Origin: Pseudomonadota bacterium
Lineage (GTDB): Bacteria > Pseudomonadota > Gammaproteobacteria > Xanthomonadales > Rhodanobacteraceae
Direction: 5' to 3'
DNA: 64,000 nucleotides
NCBI GenBank assembly: GCA_018240465.1
Contig: JAFEFS010000091.1
Coordinates: 1 to 64,000, forward strand
Part shown: in pieces, positions 18,487 through 27,408 of the stretch
Layout: the number at the start of each line of letters is the position of its first letter
Position numbering within the stretch: the stretch's first letter is position 1
The notes under the pieces: generated by a model
Databases searched by the model: none
What the model was told of the DNA's origin: nothing
Seen by the model: the letters and a program-made list of their open reading frames with translations, nothing else
Translations under genes and position numbers: made by a program

Positions 18487-18600
18487 GGTGACGTTATCCT
18501 GAAGGCGCCATTTTTGTGCGGTGCAATATCTGCAGCGGACCACCGTGCCGTGGCCGCAGCCCGAATTCCGCCCCGGTGCCCGCCGACGTAATTGTCGCCA

Positions 18601-18617
18601 TCCAGTCCTGTACTGGA
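18601..18617. promoter_or_regulatory. 17-bp palindrome upstream of the initiating transferase
   Basis: TCCAGT and ACTGGA arms around a 5-base centre, 64 bases before ATG 18682. The size fits a dimeric regulator site; the regulator is unknown. The rest of the 18205-18681 region shows no gene. Confidence 0.35.
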
Positions 18618-18681
18618 CCATTGTCATCTTCGATTGTGTGACGCCCGGACAGCTTCTCGGAACACCCAAGGAGTAGGTCAG

Positions 18682-20079
18682 ATGCTTCGCTTCCTCCGTC
18701 AACAAATGCCGCGCTGGCTGATTGTGCTGGGCTTGTGCGAGTGCGCGCTGCTCGTGCTCTGTGTCCACTTGGCGATGTATCTTCGCTATTTCAGATCGCC
18801 GGCGGAGCTCCAGACCTTTTCCCAGGGCTTGCTGTTGCGCAGCTTTCTCTTTGCGCTGTCCCTGATGGTTGGAATGGCCGCGCTCGGGCTGTACCAGGCG
18901 CATGTGCGTGAAACCGCGTTCGGCGTGCTGCTACGGCAGGCGGTCGGCTTCTTGATTGGCAGCATTGTGCTGGTGCTTGTCTACTACGCGATCCCGCAGA
19001 CCTATATCGGACGCGGCGTATTCGGCCTTTCGTTGCTGTTCGGGCTGCTGGCGGTTTGCGCTTTCCGTATCTGGTTCCTGAGCATGATCGACAGCGAGAT
19101 GCTCAAGCGCCGCGTCGCGGTATTGGGCGCCGGCCAGAGCGCAACGGCGATCCATCGCTGGCTCAGTGACCCCGGCAATCGACGCACCCTCAACCTGGTC
19201 GGCTACATTCCGGTCGGCAGCGATCCGGTTTGCGTTCCGCAGGGCCAATTGCTTTCGATCAATGCATCGTTGTTTCAATGGGCCGCGCAGAACGATGTTG
19301 CCGAAATCGTCGTCGGCCCCGATGATCGGCGCGGGGTGTTGCCCATGGAGCAACTGCTCGAATGCAAGCACAACGGCATCGAAGTGACCGATGTCGGCCG
19401 CTTCCTCGAACGCGAATCCGGCGAGATCAACCTCGCCGTGTCGCCGTCCTGGCTGGTGTTTTCCGAAGGTTTCCACGCCACCCTGCTGCGCAAGGCGACC
19501 AAGCGCGCCTTCGACATCGCCAGCGCCACGGCGGTCCTGCTGTTGACCTGGCCGTTCATGCTGCTGGTCGCGCTGGCGATTCGGTTGGAATCCGGTCGCG
19601 GACAGCCGATCCTCTATCGGCAACGCCGCGTCGGCGAGCATGGTCGTGCGTTCCACCTGTACAAGTTTCGCAGCATGCGCACCGATGCCGAGCGTGATGG
19701 CGTCGCGCGCTGGGCTTCGACAAACGACGATCGGGTAACACGAGTCGGCCGCTTCATCCGCAAGGTGCGGCTCGACGAACTGCCGCAATTGTGGAACGTG
19801 TTGCGCGGTGAAATGAGCTTCATCGGCCCGCGCCCGGAACGCCCCGAATTCGTCGACGGCCTGAACAACAAGATCACCTACTATTCGTTGCGTCATTCGG
19901 TGAAACCTGGGCTGACCGGCTGGGCGCAATTGCGCTACCCCTACGGTTCGAGCGAGGAGGATGCCTCGATGAAACTCACCTACGACCTGTTCTACGTGAA
20001 GAACCACAGTCTGCGTTTCGACATGATGATCTTCATCCAGACCATCGAAGTCGTGCTGTTCGGACGCGGCGCGCGCTAG
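18682..20079 (+). CDS. Undecaprenyl-phosphate sugar phosphotransferase, PEP-CTERM/EpsB type
   Basis: A 465-residue initiating transferase. Hydrophobic N-terminal helices (about residues 12-140) lead to a CoA-binding-like nucleotide fold (RVAVLGAGQSATA) and a C-terminal bacterial sugar transferase domain. That domain starts KRAFDIASATAVLLLTWPFM and carries YKFRSMRTDAERDGV, KVRLDELPQLWNVLRGEM, FIGPRPERPEFV and KPGLTGWAQLRYPYGSS. It moves a sugar-1-phosphate onto undecaprenyl phosphate, the first committed step of EPS assembly. ATG 18682 has a strong AAGGAG; the frame upstream to 18592 was rejected. It is divergent from the main EPS operon. Its length matches the TIGR03013-like family. Confidence 0.93.
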   Translation: MLRFLRQQMPRWLIVLGLCECALLVLCVHLAMYLRYFRSPAELQTFSQGLLLRSFLFALSLMVGMAALGLYQAHVRETAFGVLLRQAVGFLIGSIVLVLVYYAIPQTYIGRGVFGLSLLFGLLAVCAFRIWFLSMIDSEMLKRRVAVLGAGQSATAIHRWLSDPGNRRTLNLVGYIPVGSDPVCVPQGQLLSINASLFQWAAQNDVAEIVVGPDDRRGVLPMEQLLECKHNGIEVTDVGRFLERESGEINLAVSPSWLVFSEGFHATLLRKATKRAFDIASATAVLLLTWPFMLLVALAIRLESGRGQPILYRQRRVGEHGRAFHLYKFRSMRTDAERDGVARWASTNDDRVTRVGRFIRKVRLDELPQLWNVLRGEMSFIGPRPERPEFVDGLNNKITYYSLRHSVKPGLTGWAQLRYPYGSSEEDASMKLTYDLFYVKNHSLRFDMMIFIQTIEVVLFGRGAR

Positions 20080-20141
20080 GGTTGCCACGCATCGGGCGCT
20101 CAAGTGCAACCCATTCGACTGGACCGAACGATGCGGTTTTC

Positions 20142-20169
20142 GGGACAATCTGCGCGAGATCGTTAGAAT
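20142..20169 (+). promoter_or_regulatory. Candidate promoter for the LOG-family gene
   Basis: GGGACA at 20142-20147, a 16-base spacer and TAGAAT at 20164-20169, about 25 bases before ATG 20195. The minus-10 is good, the minus-35 moderate. Confidence 0.4.
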
Positions 20170-20194
20170 TCCCCTTTCCATTGGGGATTCCATC

Positions 20195-20776
20195 ATGCGC
20201 ATCTGCGTCTACGCCGCATCCAGTCGCCACTGCGACCCGGTCTACATCTCCGCCGCACGCGAACTCGGAGCCACGCTCGCGCGCGCGAACTGCCAGGTAG
20301 TTTACGGCGGCGGCGGCGGCGGCCTCATGGGCGCACTCGCTGACGGCGCGCTCGAAGCCGGCGGCGAGGTGATCGGCATCATCCCGCGCTTCATGATCGA
20401 GGTCGAATGGCAGCATCCCGGCGTCGCCAACCTCGAAGTCGTCGAGGACATGCGCGAGCGCAAGCACAGGCTGCTGACCGGCTCGGATGCGGTGATCGCG
20501 CTGCCCGGTGGCTCGGGCACGCTCGAAGAATTGTTCGAGACCATCACCCTCAAACGCCTCGGCATCTACTTCAATCCGATCGTGCTGCTGAACATCGCGG
20601 ATTTCTACGCGCCGCTGCAGGCGTTCATGCAGCAGGTCGTGGCTGAGCGCTTCATGAACTACGAACACCTGCAGATGTGGTCGCTGGTCAATACGGTTGC
20701 CGAAGCACTGCCGCGCATCTATGCAACGCCGCGCTGGCGCGAGGACGCACGCGCGCATGCGGCGGTGAAGGCCTGA
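20195..20776 (+). CDS. LOG-family protein (TIGR00730), nucleotide 5'-monophosphate phosphoribohydrolase
   Basis: A 193-residue Rossmann-fold protein, the usual family length. It carries both signatures: VVYGGGGGGLMGALADGALE and ALPGGSGTLEELFE, with the conserved MRERKHRLL helix between them. The family hydrolyses the N-glycosidic bond of nucleoside 5'-monophosphates, including cytokinin ribotides; in bacteria the physiological substrate is often unclear. ATG 20195 follows GGGGA. It is monocistronic and convergent with the TfoX-C gene, only 5 bases away. Confidence 0.92.
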   Translation: MRICVYAASSRHCDPVYISAARELGATLARANCQVVYGGGGGGLMGALADGALEAGGEVIGIIPRFMIEVEWQHPGVANLEVVEDMRERKHRLLTGSDAVIALPGGSGTLEELFETITLKRLGIYFNPIVLLNIADFYAPLQAFMQQVVAERFMNYEHLQMWSLVNTVAEALPRIYATPRWREDARAHAAVKA

Positions 20777-20781
20777 CATAC

Positions 20782-21213
20782 CTACTCGAAACGATTGTTC
20801 GCGCTGTCGGAGTCCGAGTGTGCCGAACCGCCCTCGGCATCGTCGAGAAATCCCGATGACGACTCGCGCTCATCGCTGCCGCTTCCTGCACGCGGCTGCG
20901 CCGCGCTGCGGTCGGCCTGCTTCTGCCAGCGCGTCTTGATCGGATTGGCCGCCTCGGCCGCCTCGGCGCCGGCGAGCAGCGCCGCCTTGCGTTCCTCGGG
21001 CAGATCGGCCCAATGGCAATCGGCGAGCGCACCTTCGAGCGCGTAGAGCAGATTGAGGCTGGGTCGAAAACCGGCGCGCTTGACCTTCATGAACGCCTCG
21101 ACCGCGCCGAGGCGCGTGAGATCGTCCTGGGTACGCACGCCGACCTGGCGCAGCCATGCGGCGGATTTCGGACCGACGTTGCGGATCTTTCCTGTTGTGT
21201 CTTTCGCTGCCAT
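20782..21213 (-). CDS. TfoX C-terminal domain-containing protein
   Basis: A 143-residue cytoplasmic protein. Residues 8-85 form a TfoX-C type helix-hairpin-helix-like domain (KIRNVGPKSAAWLRQVGVRT, then RAGFRPSLNLLYALEGAL and DCHWADLPEERKAALL). The C-terminal 50 residues are a charged, low-complexity tail. Stand-alone TfoX-C proteins are common and mostly uncharacterised; the full-length TfoX/Sxy regulates competence, but the N-terminal half is absent here. It lies 16 bases downstream of the methionine sulfoxide reductase gene and is likely co-transcribed with it. Confidence 0.85.
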   Translation of the reverse strand: MAAKDTTGKIRNVGPKSAAWLRQVGVRTQDDLTRLGAVEAFMKVKRAGFRPSLNLLYALEGALADCHWADLPEERKAALLAGAEAAEAANPIKTRWQKQADRSAAQPRAGSGSDERESSSGFLDDAEGGSAHSDSDSANNRFE

Positions 21214-21229
21214 CGCTGCTCCCGTTGCC

Positions 21230-21721
21230 TCAATCGCCGGTCAGCGACTGCAAAAATGTTCTCGCCAGCAACTCCATGCCGGCGCGATCGTCGTCGTCGA
21301 AGCGCGCGAGCTCCGGGCTGTCGACATCGAACACGCCAAGCAGCGCTCCGTCGAAGACCAACGGCACGACGATTTCCGACCGTGACGCCGCATCGCAGGC
21401 GATATGACCGGGAAACACATTCACGTCGCGCACGACCTGGGTCTGCCGCGTCGACGCGGCCGCACCGCACACGCCCTTGTCGAGCGCGATGCGCACGCAG
21501 GCCGGTTTGCCCTGGAACGGGCCGACCACAAGCTCGCTGCCATCGAAGAAGTAGAATCCCGCCCAGTTGAGTCCGGGCAATGCGTTGTAGACCAGCGCGG
21601 CGAAATTCGCCGCATTGGCAATGCGGTCGCGCTCCCCATGCAGCAGGCCGCGCGCCTGCTCGGCGAGTTCGGCGTACTGTTCGCGCTTGCTGTCGGATTG
21701 AAGTGCGGCGGCGGTGAACAT
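21230..21721 (-). CDS. msrC: Free methionine-(R)-sulfoxide reductase (GAF domain)
   Basis: A 163-residue single-GAF-domain protein, the normal size for fRMsr. It has NWAGFYFFDGSELVVGPFQG, the active-site cysteines in KPACVRIALDKGVCGAAAS and HIACDAASRSEIVVPL. These three Cys positions match the catalytic and resolving set of the family, which reduces free Met-R-sulfoxide using thioredoxin-type electrons in the cytoplasm. ATG 21721 is chosen; the frame runs open to 21817 but the extra 32 residues have no family counterpart. It is divergent from the TMEM175-like gene. Confidence 0.92.
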   Translation of the reverse strand: MFTAAALQSDSKREQYAELAEQARGLLHGERDRIANAANFAALVYNALPGLNWAGFYFFDGSELVVGPFQGKPACVRIALDKGVCGAAASTRQTQVVRDVNVFPGHIACDAASRSEIVVPLVFDGALLGVFDVDSPELARFDDDDRAGMELLARTFLQSLTGD

Positions 21722-21822
21722 GATTCGTCCGCGGATGGAATCCTTGCATTCTACTCCAGCGCCGTCTTTGCTTCGCCTGCCGATCGATCTATGCTGCGCG
21801 CCAGCTTGCACGGACAACCTTC

Positions 21823-22569
21823 ATGCCCGGCCCTCTCCACGATGTGATGCGCATCCGCCGCCCCCAGCCGACGCGGCTGGAAGGCTTCGTCGATGCCTCG
21901 TTCGCGTTCGCGGTCACCCTCGTCGTCATCTCGATCGGCCACGTACCGGCCTCGGTCGAGGAAATGCTGACCGCGCTGCACGGCGTGCCGACGTTCGCGG
22001 TCTGTTTCCTGCTGATCTCGCGCATCTGGCTTTCGCACCGCGAATGGAGCCGCTGCTACGACCTCGAGGACTCGACCGGCGTGAGCCTGAGCCTGCTGCT
22101 CGTCTTCATCGTGTTGTTCTACGTCTATCCGCTGCGCATGCTGTTTGCCCAGATGTTTCTGGGGTTCAGCGGCGGCGGCCTGAGCGACGGTTCGGTCAAG
22201 CAACTCGTCACGGTCGAGGAACTGCGTGCGGCCTATCTCGTGTTCGGCCTCGGCTTCGCCGCGATCTCGACGGTGTTCGTGCTGTTGTTCCGCCACGCGC
22301 TGCACCATGCCGATGCGATCGGCCTCGCGCGCGCGGAGCGCGCCTACACGCGCATGAAGATCGGCATCTGGATCACGCAGGCAGCGCTGGCGCTGGCATC
22401 GATCGCGCTCGCCTGCTGCCTGCCGGCACTCGTTCTCGCCGCGCCCGGGCTCGGCGCAGGGATATTCGCCGCGCCCGGACTCGTCTACGCAACGAATATT
22501 TTCTTCGGCCGCATGTGGCGCGCGCGTTGTCGTCGCACCATCGCTGCACTGCCCACCGGCCAGGCATGA
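21823..22569 (+). CDS. TMEM175/DUF1211-family potassium channel-like membrane protein
   Basis: A 248-residue membrane protein with about six hydrophobic segments. The first helix region reads RLEGFVDASFAFAVTLVVIS, matching the R-x3-F-S-D-x3-F-A-x2-x-T-L signature of bacterial TMEM175 channels (here Val in place of the signature Ser). Bacterial members conduct potassium as tetramers. ATG 21823 is used; ATG 21847 is an alternative. Its stop overlaps the bioD start (ATGA), so the two are translationally coupled, though they share no obvious function. Selectivity is inference from the family. Confidence 0.82.
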   Translation: MPGPLHDVMRIRRPQPTRLEGFVDASFAFAVTLVVISIGHVPASVEEMLTALHGVPTFAVCFLLISRIWLSHREWSRCYDLEDSTGVSLSLLLVFIVLFYVYPLRMLFAQMFLGFSGGGLSDGSVKQLVTVEELRAAYLVFGLGFAAISTVFVLLFRHALHHADAIGLARAERAYTRMKIGIWITQAALALASIALACCLPALVLAAPGLGAGIFAAPGLVYATNIFFGRMWRARCRRTIAALPTGQA

Positions 22570-23249
22570 GCCACGCGGTCTACGTCACCGGCACCGACAC
22601 CGGCGTCGGCAAGAGCCTTGCCGCGGCGGCGCTGCTCGCCGCATTCAATGCACGCGGCGTGTGCGCAGTCGGCATGAAGCCGGTCGCAAGCGGCTGCGAA
22701 CGCACGCCAGCAGGCCTGCACAACGCCGACGCCGAGCTTCTGATCGCGCACAGCGCAGGCGCACCCGCCTATGCGGACGTGAATCCCTACGCCTTCGCCG
22801 ATCCGATCGCGCCGCACCTCGCCGCGGCCGACGCCGGCATCGAAGTCGACCTGGCGCGCATCGAGGCGGCATTTGCTGCATTGTCCACAAATGCACAATT
22901 CCTCGTCGTCGAAGGCGTCGGCGGCTGGATGGCGCCGCTCGGTCCGCGGCTGATGCAGGCCGACCTGGTGCGCGCGTTGCGACTGCCGGTGATCCTGGTC
23001 GTCGGCCTGCGCCTGGGCTGCCTCAACCACGCGCTGCTCAGCGCGCGCGCGATCCGCGCCGACGGCGCCGAGTTGATCGGCTGGGTCGGCAGCAGCGTCG
23101 ATGCACAAATGGCGCGCCGCGAGGACAATCTCGCCACCCTGCGCGAGCGCCTTTCCGTACCCTGCCTCGGCGTACTGGCGCATAGCGCCGCACCCGACCC
23201 GACCGCGCTCGCCGTGCATCTCGCCGCGGCTCGCGACCTGCTTTGTTGA
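22566..23249 (+). CDS. bioD: Dethiobiotin synthase
   Basis: A 227-residue P-loop enzyme. Walker A is VTGTDTGVGKSLAAAAL, followed by GMKPVASGCE (substrate loop), PYAFADPIAPHLAA and VVEGVGGWMAPL. It forms the ureido ring of dethiobiotin from diaminopelargonate, CO2 and ATP, the penultimate step of biotin synthesis. It starts inside the stop of the TMEM175-like gene. No other bio genes are in the window. Confidence 0.95.
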   Translation: MSHAVYVTGTDTGVGKSLAAAALLAAFNARGVCAVGMKPVASGCERTPAGLHNADAELLIAHSAGAPAYADVNPYAFADPIAPHLAAADAGIEVDLARIEAAFAALSTNAQFLVVEGVGGWMAPLGPRLMQADLVRALRLPVILVVGLRLGCLNHALLSARAIRADGAELIGWVGSSVDAQMARREDNLATLRERLSVPCLGVLAHSAAPDPTALAVHLAAARDLLC

Positions 23250-23255
23250 AGGCGC

Positions 23256-24623
23256 ATGTCGCATTCCTCACCGAAACAGTTGTCGTGGTGGCCACTCGCA
23301 TTGACCGCAGTAGCCGGAATCGCCTTCTGCGCCGCCTGCTACTACCCCGGCGCGATGTCACTCGACAGCGCGGTGATCTGGTCGCAGGCACGCGGCGCGC
23401 CGAGCACGAACATCTACGGCGCCGGTCTGCGTTGGTTGTGGTGGCTCACCGACAAGTTGTGGACCGGCCCCGGGCCGCTGTTCCTGATCCAACTCGCGCT
23501 GCTCTGGAGCGGGCTCGTGCTGGTGGCGCGCGCGCTGGATTGCGGCCTCGTCGCGCGCATCGCCTTCGTGCTTGCGGCGGCGCTGGCGCCGGTCGTGTTC
23601 GTCCTGATCGCGCATGTGTGGACCGACGTGATGCTGCTGGCTACGCTCGCGTTCGCCGTCGGCGCGCTGCTGCGCTGGCGCGACGCGCGCGGCGCGGGCT
23701 GGCTCGGCGCATCCTGGCTGGCACTCGCGTTCGCGATGACCTTGCGCCACAACGTACTCCCGGCTGCGTTGCCGCTGGCCGCATGGTGCGTCTGGCTGCA
23801 TCCGCGCGCGATCGCGATCGCGCCGGCCCGGCGGCACGGCGTGATATTCGGCGCCGTATTGGTCCTCGGGCTTGGCCTGCAGGCCATCGGCATGTTGAGC
23901 GCGCAGGCCGCACAACGACGCTACACGCTGTGGCCGGCGACCACGATGTGGGATCTGGCTGCGATTTCGCTCGATGCGAACCGGATGCTGTTGCCGCCGG
24001 CGACGCACAAACCCGAGCTGAGTCTCGACGACCTGCGCGGCGCCTTCCAGCCCTACTCCAACGTATCGATCTTCACGGCCACCCGCGGCCGCGTGATGGG
24101 CCCGTTCTTCCTGCCCGGCGAGGCGGCCGTGACAGAACTGCGCGAAGCATCGCTCGCCGCGATCACCGGCTATCCCGCCGCCTATGTCGCGCAGCGCTGG
24201 CGCCTGATCCGCGCGTTGTTTGGCAGCAAGCCGCGCGACTGGCCGCATGAGCTGGTCTACGTCGACGACGAACTCCAGTTCCGTGACAATCCTCCGGTAG
24301 CGCCGAATCGCTCGGCACTGCACGCCATATGCATACATTTCGCCGAAGCATTGCGCGACACGAGCGCACTCGCGTCATGGCCGTATCTAGCCCTGAGCCT
24401 CTTCGCGCTCGTCTTCGCCTGGCGCCACCGCGCCCGGGCAAACGCGCAGGCCGCGCTCGCCGTGCTCGCCAGCGGCCTCGCCTACGCGGCGCCGCTGCCG
24501 CTGATCGCGCCGTCGGCGGAGCTGCGCTATCTCGGCTGGACCTGCCTCGCCGCCGTGGTCGGCGCCGCGCTGGCGCTCACGAGCGGGTTGCAAACACGCA
24601 CCGAAGCCACTACGTCGAACTGA
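23256..24623 (+). CDS. Polytopic membrane protein, glycosyltransferase-like
   Basis: A 455-residue protein with about ten hydrophobic segments. The motif YYPGAMSLDSAVIWSQARG after the first helix resembles the YPG-x4-D loop of uncharacterised membrane glycosyltransferase-like proteins of the GT-C type, where an acidic residue in the first periplasmic loop is catalytic. A soluble loop of about 120 residues lies between 245 and 365. It begins 6 bases after bioD and may be co-transcribed. No specific function is recognised. Confidence 0.7.
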   Translation: MSHSSPKQLSWWPLALTAVAGIAFCAACYYPGAMSLDSAVIWSQARGAPSTNIYGAGLRWLWWLTDKLWTGPGPLFLIQLALLWSGLVLVARALDCGLVARIAFVLAAALAPVVFVLIAHVWTDVMLLATLAFAVGALLRWRDARGAGWLGASWLALAFAMTLRHNVLPAALPLAAWCVWLHPRAIAIAPARRHGVIFGAVLVLGLGLQAIGMLSAQAAQRRYTLWPATTMWDLAAISLDANRMLLPPATHKPELSLDDLRGAFQPYSNVSIFTATRGRVMGPFFLPGEAAVTELREASLAAITGYPAAYVAQRWRLIRALFGSKPRDWPHELVYVDDELQFRDNPPVAPNRSALHAICIHFAEALRDTSALASWPYLALSLFALVFAWRHRARANAQAALAVLASGLAYAAPLPLIAPSAELRYLGWTCLAAVVGAALALTSGLQTRTEATTSN

Positions 24624-24657
24624 TAGACTCGACAATCCGTAGCAACAGGAGCGGCCC

Positions 24658-25011
24658 ATGCCTGCCTCGAAACAGACGTTCTTTTTCGTCGTGTCCGATC
24701 TCGCCAAGGCGCGCGGGCAGGTTCCATCGCTGTCCTACAGCGGCAATTCATCCGAGAGCTTCGCTGCGCAGTTGCAGGCCGCGCTGCGCGAGCCGGGGCT
24801 GTGGGAGCGCTGGCGCTCGATGCAGCCCGATCCCGATGCGGTCGATCCGCTGCTCGGCGCGAGCGATCCACAGGCCGTGGTCGAGGCGCATCAGGCCGAC
24901 CTGCACTGCGACGTGAAAATCACGACGGTGCTGCCGCACGCGGTGCTCAAGCACCGGCTCGGTCTTTTGATCGGCGCGAACTGGACGCTGCGGGACGTGA
25001 GCGCGGCATAG
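24658..25011 (+). CDS. Small hypothetical protein
   Basis: A 117-residue protein without membrane segments or a signal peptide, starting MPASKQTFFFVVSDLAKARG. The ATG follows an AACAGGAGCGG Shine-Dalgarno, which supports it as a real gene. The middle has SSESFAAQLQAALREPGLWE and a C-terminal beta-rich segment (CDVKITTVLPHAVLKHRLGL). I do not recognise a family. An 8-base-arm GC hairpin at 25031-25049 follows it without a T-run. Confidence 0.65.
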   Translation: MPASKQTFFFVVSDLAKARGQVPSLSYSGNSSESFAAQLQAALREPGLWERWRSMQPDPDAVDPLLGASDPQAVVEAHQADLHCDVKITTVLPHAVLKHRLGLLIGANWTLRDVSAA

Positions 25012-25030
25012 AGAGTGCACGATGAATCGA

Positions 25031-25049
25031 ATGCCGGCGGCGCCGGCAT
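25031..25049. terminator. GC-rich hairpin after the small hypothetical gene
   Basis: ATGCCGGC (25031-25038) and GCCGGCAT (25042-25049) with a 3-base loop, 20 bases after the stop at 25011. No T-run follows, so it may only stabilise the 3' end. Confidence 0.35.
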
Positions 25050-25172
25050 GCCGAAGACGTAGGCCGAACGGCACATGACCATCGCTTCGCAACATCGCTA
25101 CGCTGCGCGCTCACCGCGCGCCTGTGCGTGTGTTTTTCCCTTCATCGCCAATCTATACGGGGACATCCCACC

Positions 25173-27341
25173 ATGCTTCGACTACAACCGATCGTTCTCG
25201 CCATGAGCATCGCTTTCGCCGCCCACGCGCAAACGCCGCAGAAACCCGCCGACCCGGCCAAGGCCGCCGCGACCGCGACCGCGGTCAACCCGTTCTTCGC
25301 CGCGAGCACGCTGCAATACCAGGCACCGCCGTTCGACAAGATCCACGACGCCGACTACGCGCCAGCGTTCGACGAAGGCATGAAGGAGCAACTCGCCGAG
25401 GTTGACAAGATCGCCAACCAGGCCGACGCGCCGACCTTCGACAACACGATCGTCGCCATGGAAAAAACCGGCGCGACGCTGACGCGCGTATCCAAGGTGT
25501 TCTTCGCGTTGGCGCAGGCGAACACGAACGACGACATGCAGAAGATCCAGGAAGACTTCGCGCCCAAGCTCGCCGCGCATCAGGACGCGATCTTCCTCAA
25601 CGCCAAACTCTATGCGCGCGTGAAGAAACTCTACGACAGCCGCGAATCGCTGGGCGGCGATCCCGAATCTCGGCGCCTGCTCGACCGCTACCATCTCGCC
25701 TTCGTGCGCGCGGGCGCGGAGCTGTCCGCTGCCGACCAGGCCAAGCTCAAAGAGTTGAACAAGGAAGAATCCTCGCTGTCGACCGCGTTCCAGCAGAAGC
25801 TGCTCGCCGCGACCAAGGGCGGCGCGCTCGTGGTCGGCGACAAGGCGCAACTTGCCGGTCTCGACGACGGCGATCTCGCCGCCGCGCTCGAAGCGGGCAA
25901 GAGCCGCAAGCTCGATGGCAAGTACGTAGTCGCGCTGCAAAACACGACCCAGCAGCCGGCGCAGGAATCGCTGACCGATCGCGCCACACGGGAGAAGCTG
26001 TTCAAGGCTTCGATCGATCGCGCCGAGCATGGCGATGCGAACGATACGCGCGCCACGATCCAGCGTCTCGCCGAACTGCGCGCACAGAAGGCCAAGCTGC
26101 TCGGCTACAAGTCCTATGCCGATTACAGTCTCGCCGATCAGATGGCGAAGACGCCGGACAACGCGATCAAGCTGATGACCGGCATCGTCCCTGCCGCGGT
26201 GGCCAAGGCCAAGGACGAGGCTGCCGGCATGCAGAAGCTCGTCGATGCCCAGAAGGGCGGCTTCAAGCTCGCGCCATGGGACTGGCAGTTCTACTCCGAA
26301 CAGGTGAAGAAGAAGGACTACGACCTCGACCAGAACGAAATCAAGCAGTACTTCGAGATCGACAACGTGCTGCAGAACGGCGTGTTCTTCGCCGCGAACA
26401 AGCTCTACGGAATCAGTTTCAAGGAGCGCCACGACCTGCCGGTCTACCAGCCCGACGTGCGCGTGTTCGAAGTGTTCGACGCCGACGGCAAGTCGATGGC
26501 GTTCTTCTACGCCGACTATTTCAAGCGCGACAACAAGGCCGGCGGCGCATGGATGGACAGCTTCGTCGACCAGAACACCCTGCTCGGCACGCATCCAGTC
26601 ATCTTCAATGTCTGCAATTTCACCAAGCCCGCACCGGGCCAGCCCGCGCTGATCAGCCACGACGACGTGATCACGATGTTCCACGAGTTCGGCCACGCGC
26701 TGCACGGCCTCTTCTCGAACGTGAAGTATCCGTATCTGGCCGGCACCAATGTGCCGCGCGACTTCGTCGAGTTTCCCTCGCAGTTCAACGAACACTGGGC
26801 CGACGAGCCGAGCGTGTTCGCGAACTACGCAAAACACTACCAGACCGGCGCGCCGATGCCGGAAGAATTGATCGCCAAGATCAAGCGCGCCGGCACCTAC
26901 GGCCAGGGCTTCGCCACCACCGAATACCTCGGCGCGGCGTTGCTCGACCAGGCCTGGCACAGCCTGCCTCCGAGTGCGGCCAAGCAGGACGTCGACAAGT
27001 TCGAGGCCGCCTCGCTCAAGCGCTACCACGTCGACTACGCACTGGTGCCCCCGCGCTACCGCACGAGCTACTTCGCCCATATCTGGGGCGGCGGCTATTC
27101 CGCCGGATACTATGCCTACCTGTGGACGGCCGTGCTGCGCGACGATGCGTGGTATTGGTTCAAGGAGCACGGCGGCATGACCCGCGAGAACGGCCAGCGC
27201 TTCCGTGACATGATCCTTTCGCGAGGCGGCACCAAACCCGCCGACGAACTCTATCGCGCGTTCCGCGGGCGCGATCCGAGTGTCGAGCCGCTGCTGGAAG
27301 TGCGTGGGCTCAAAACCGCGACGAGCGCCAAAGCGAAGTAA
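25173..27341 (+). CDS. M3-family zinc metallopeptidase (peptidyl-dipeptidase Dcp-like), exported
   Basis: A 722-residue M3 peptidase. The N-terminus MLRLQPIVLAMSIAFAAHAQ is a clear signal peptide, so it acts in the periplasm. The zinc site is MFHEFGHALHG (HEFGH at about 504-508), followed by PRDFVEFPSQFNEHWADEPS with the third ligand Glu, as in Dcp and oligopeptidase A. ATG 25173 is chosen because it begins the signal peptide. The family cleaves short peptides, often removing C-terminal dipeptides. It is followed by a strong terminator and a close paralogue, a tandem duplication. Confidence 0.92.
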   Translation: MLRLQPIVLAMSIAFAAHAQTPQKPADPAKAAATATAVNPFFAASTLQYQAPPFDKIHDADYAPAFDEGMKEQLAEVDKIANQADAPTFDNTIVAMEKTGATLTRVSKVFFALAQANTNDDMQKIQEDFAPKLAAHQDAIFLNAKLYARVKKLYDSRESLGGDPESRRLLDRYHLAFVRAGAELSAADQAKLKELNKEESSLSTAFQQKLLAATKGGALVVGDKAQLAGLDDGDLAAALEAGKSRKLDGKYVVALQNTTQQPAQESLTDRATREKLFKASIDRAEHGDANDTRATIQRLAELRAQKAKLLGYKSYADYSLADQMAKTPDNAIKLMTGIVPAAVAKAKDEAAGMQKLVDAQKGGFKLAPWDWQFYSEQVKKKDYDLDQNEIKQYFEIDNVLQNGVFFAANKLYGISFKERHDLPVYQPDVRVFEVFDADGKSMAFFYADYFKRDNKAGGAWMDSFVDQNTLLGTHPVIFNVCNFTKPAPGQPALISHDDVITMFHEFGHALHGLFSNVKYPYLAGTNVPRDFVEFPSQFNEHWADEPSVFANYAKHYQTGAPMPEELIAKIKRAGTYGQGFATTEYLGAALLDQAWHSLPPSAAKQDVDKFEAASLKRYHVDYALVPPRYRTSYFAHIWGGGYSAGYYAYLWTAVLRDDAWYWFKEHGGMTRENGQRFRDMILSRGGTKPADELYRAFRGRDPSVEPLLEVRGLKTATSAKAK

Positions 27342-27364
27342 ACTTCCGCCACCAAGCCACACCC

Positions 27365-27393
27365 GTCGCGCCGCTCTGCGGCGCGACTTTTTT
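27365..27393 (+). terminator. Rho-independent terminator between tandem M3 peptidase genes
   Basis: A perfect 10-bp stem GTCGCGCCGC / GCGGCGCGAC with a TCT loop, followed by six T (27388-27393). It ends immediately before the GCAGGAGG ribosome binding site of the next gene. Confidence 0.9.
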
Positions 27394-27408
27394 GCAGGAG
27401 GCCATTGC

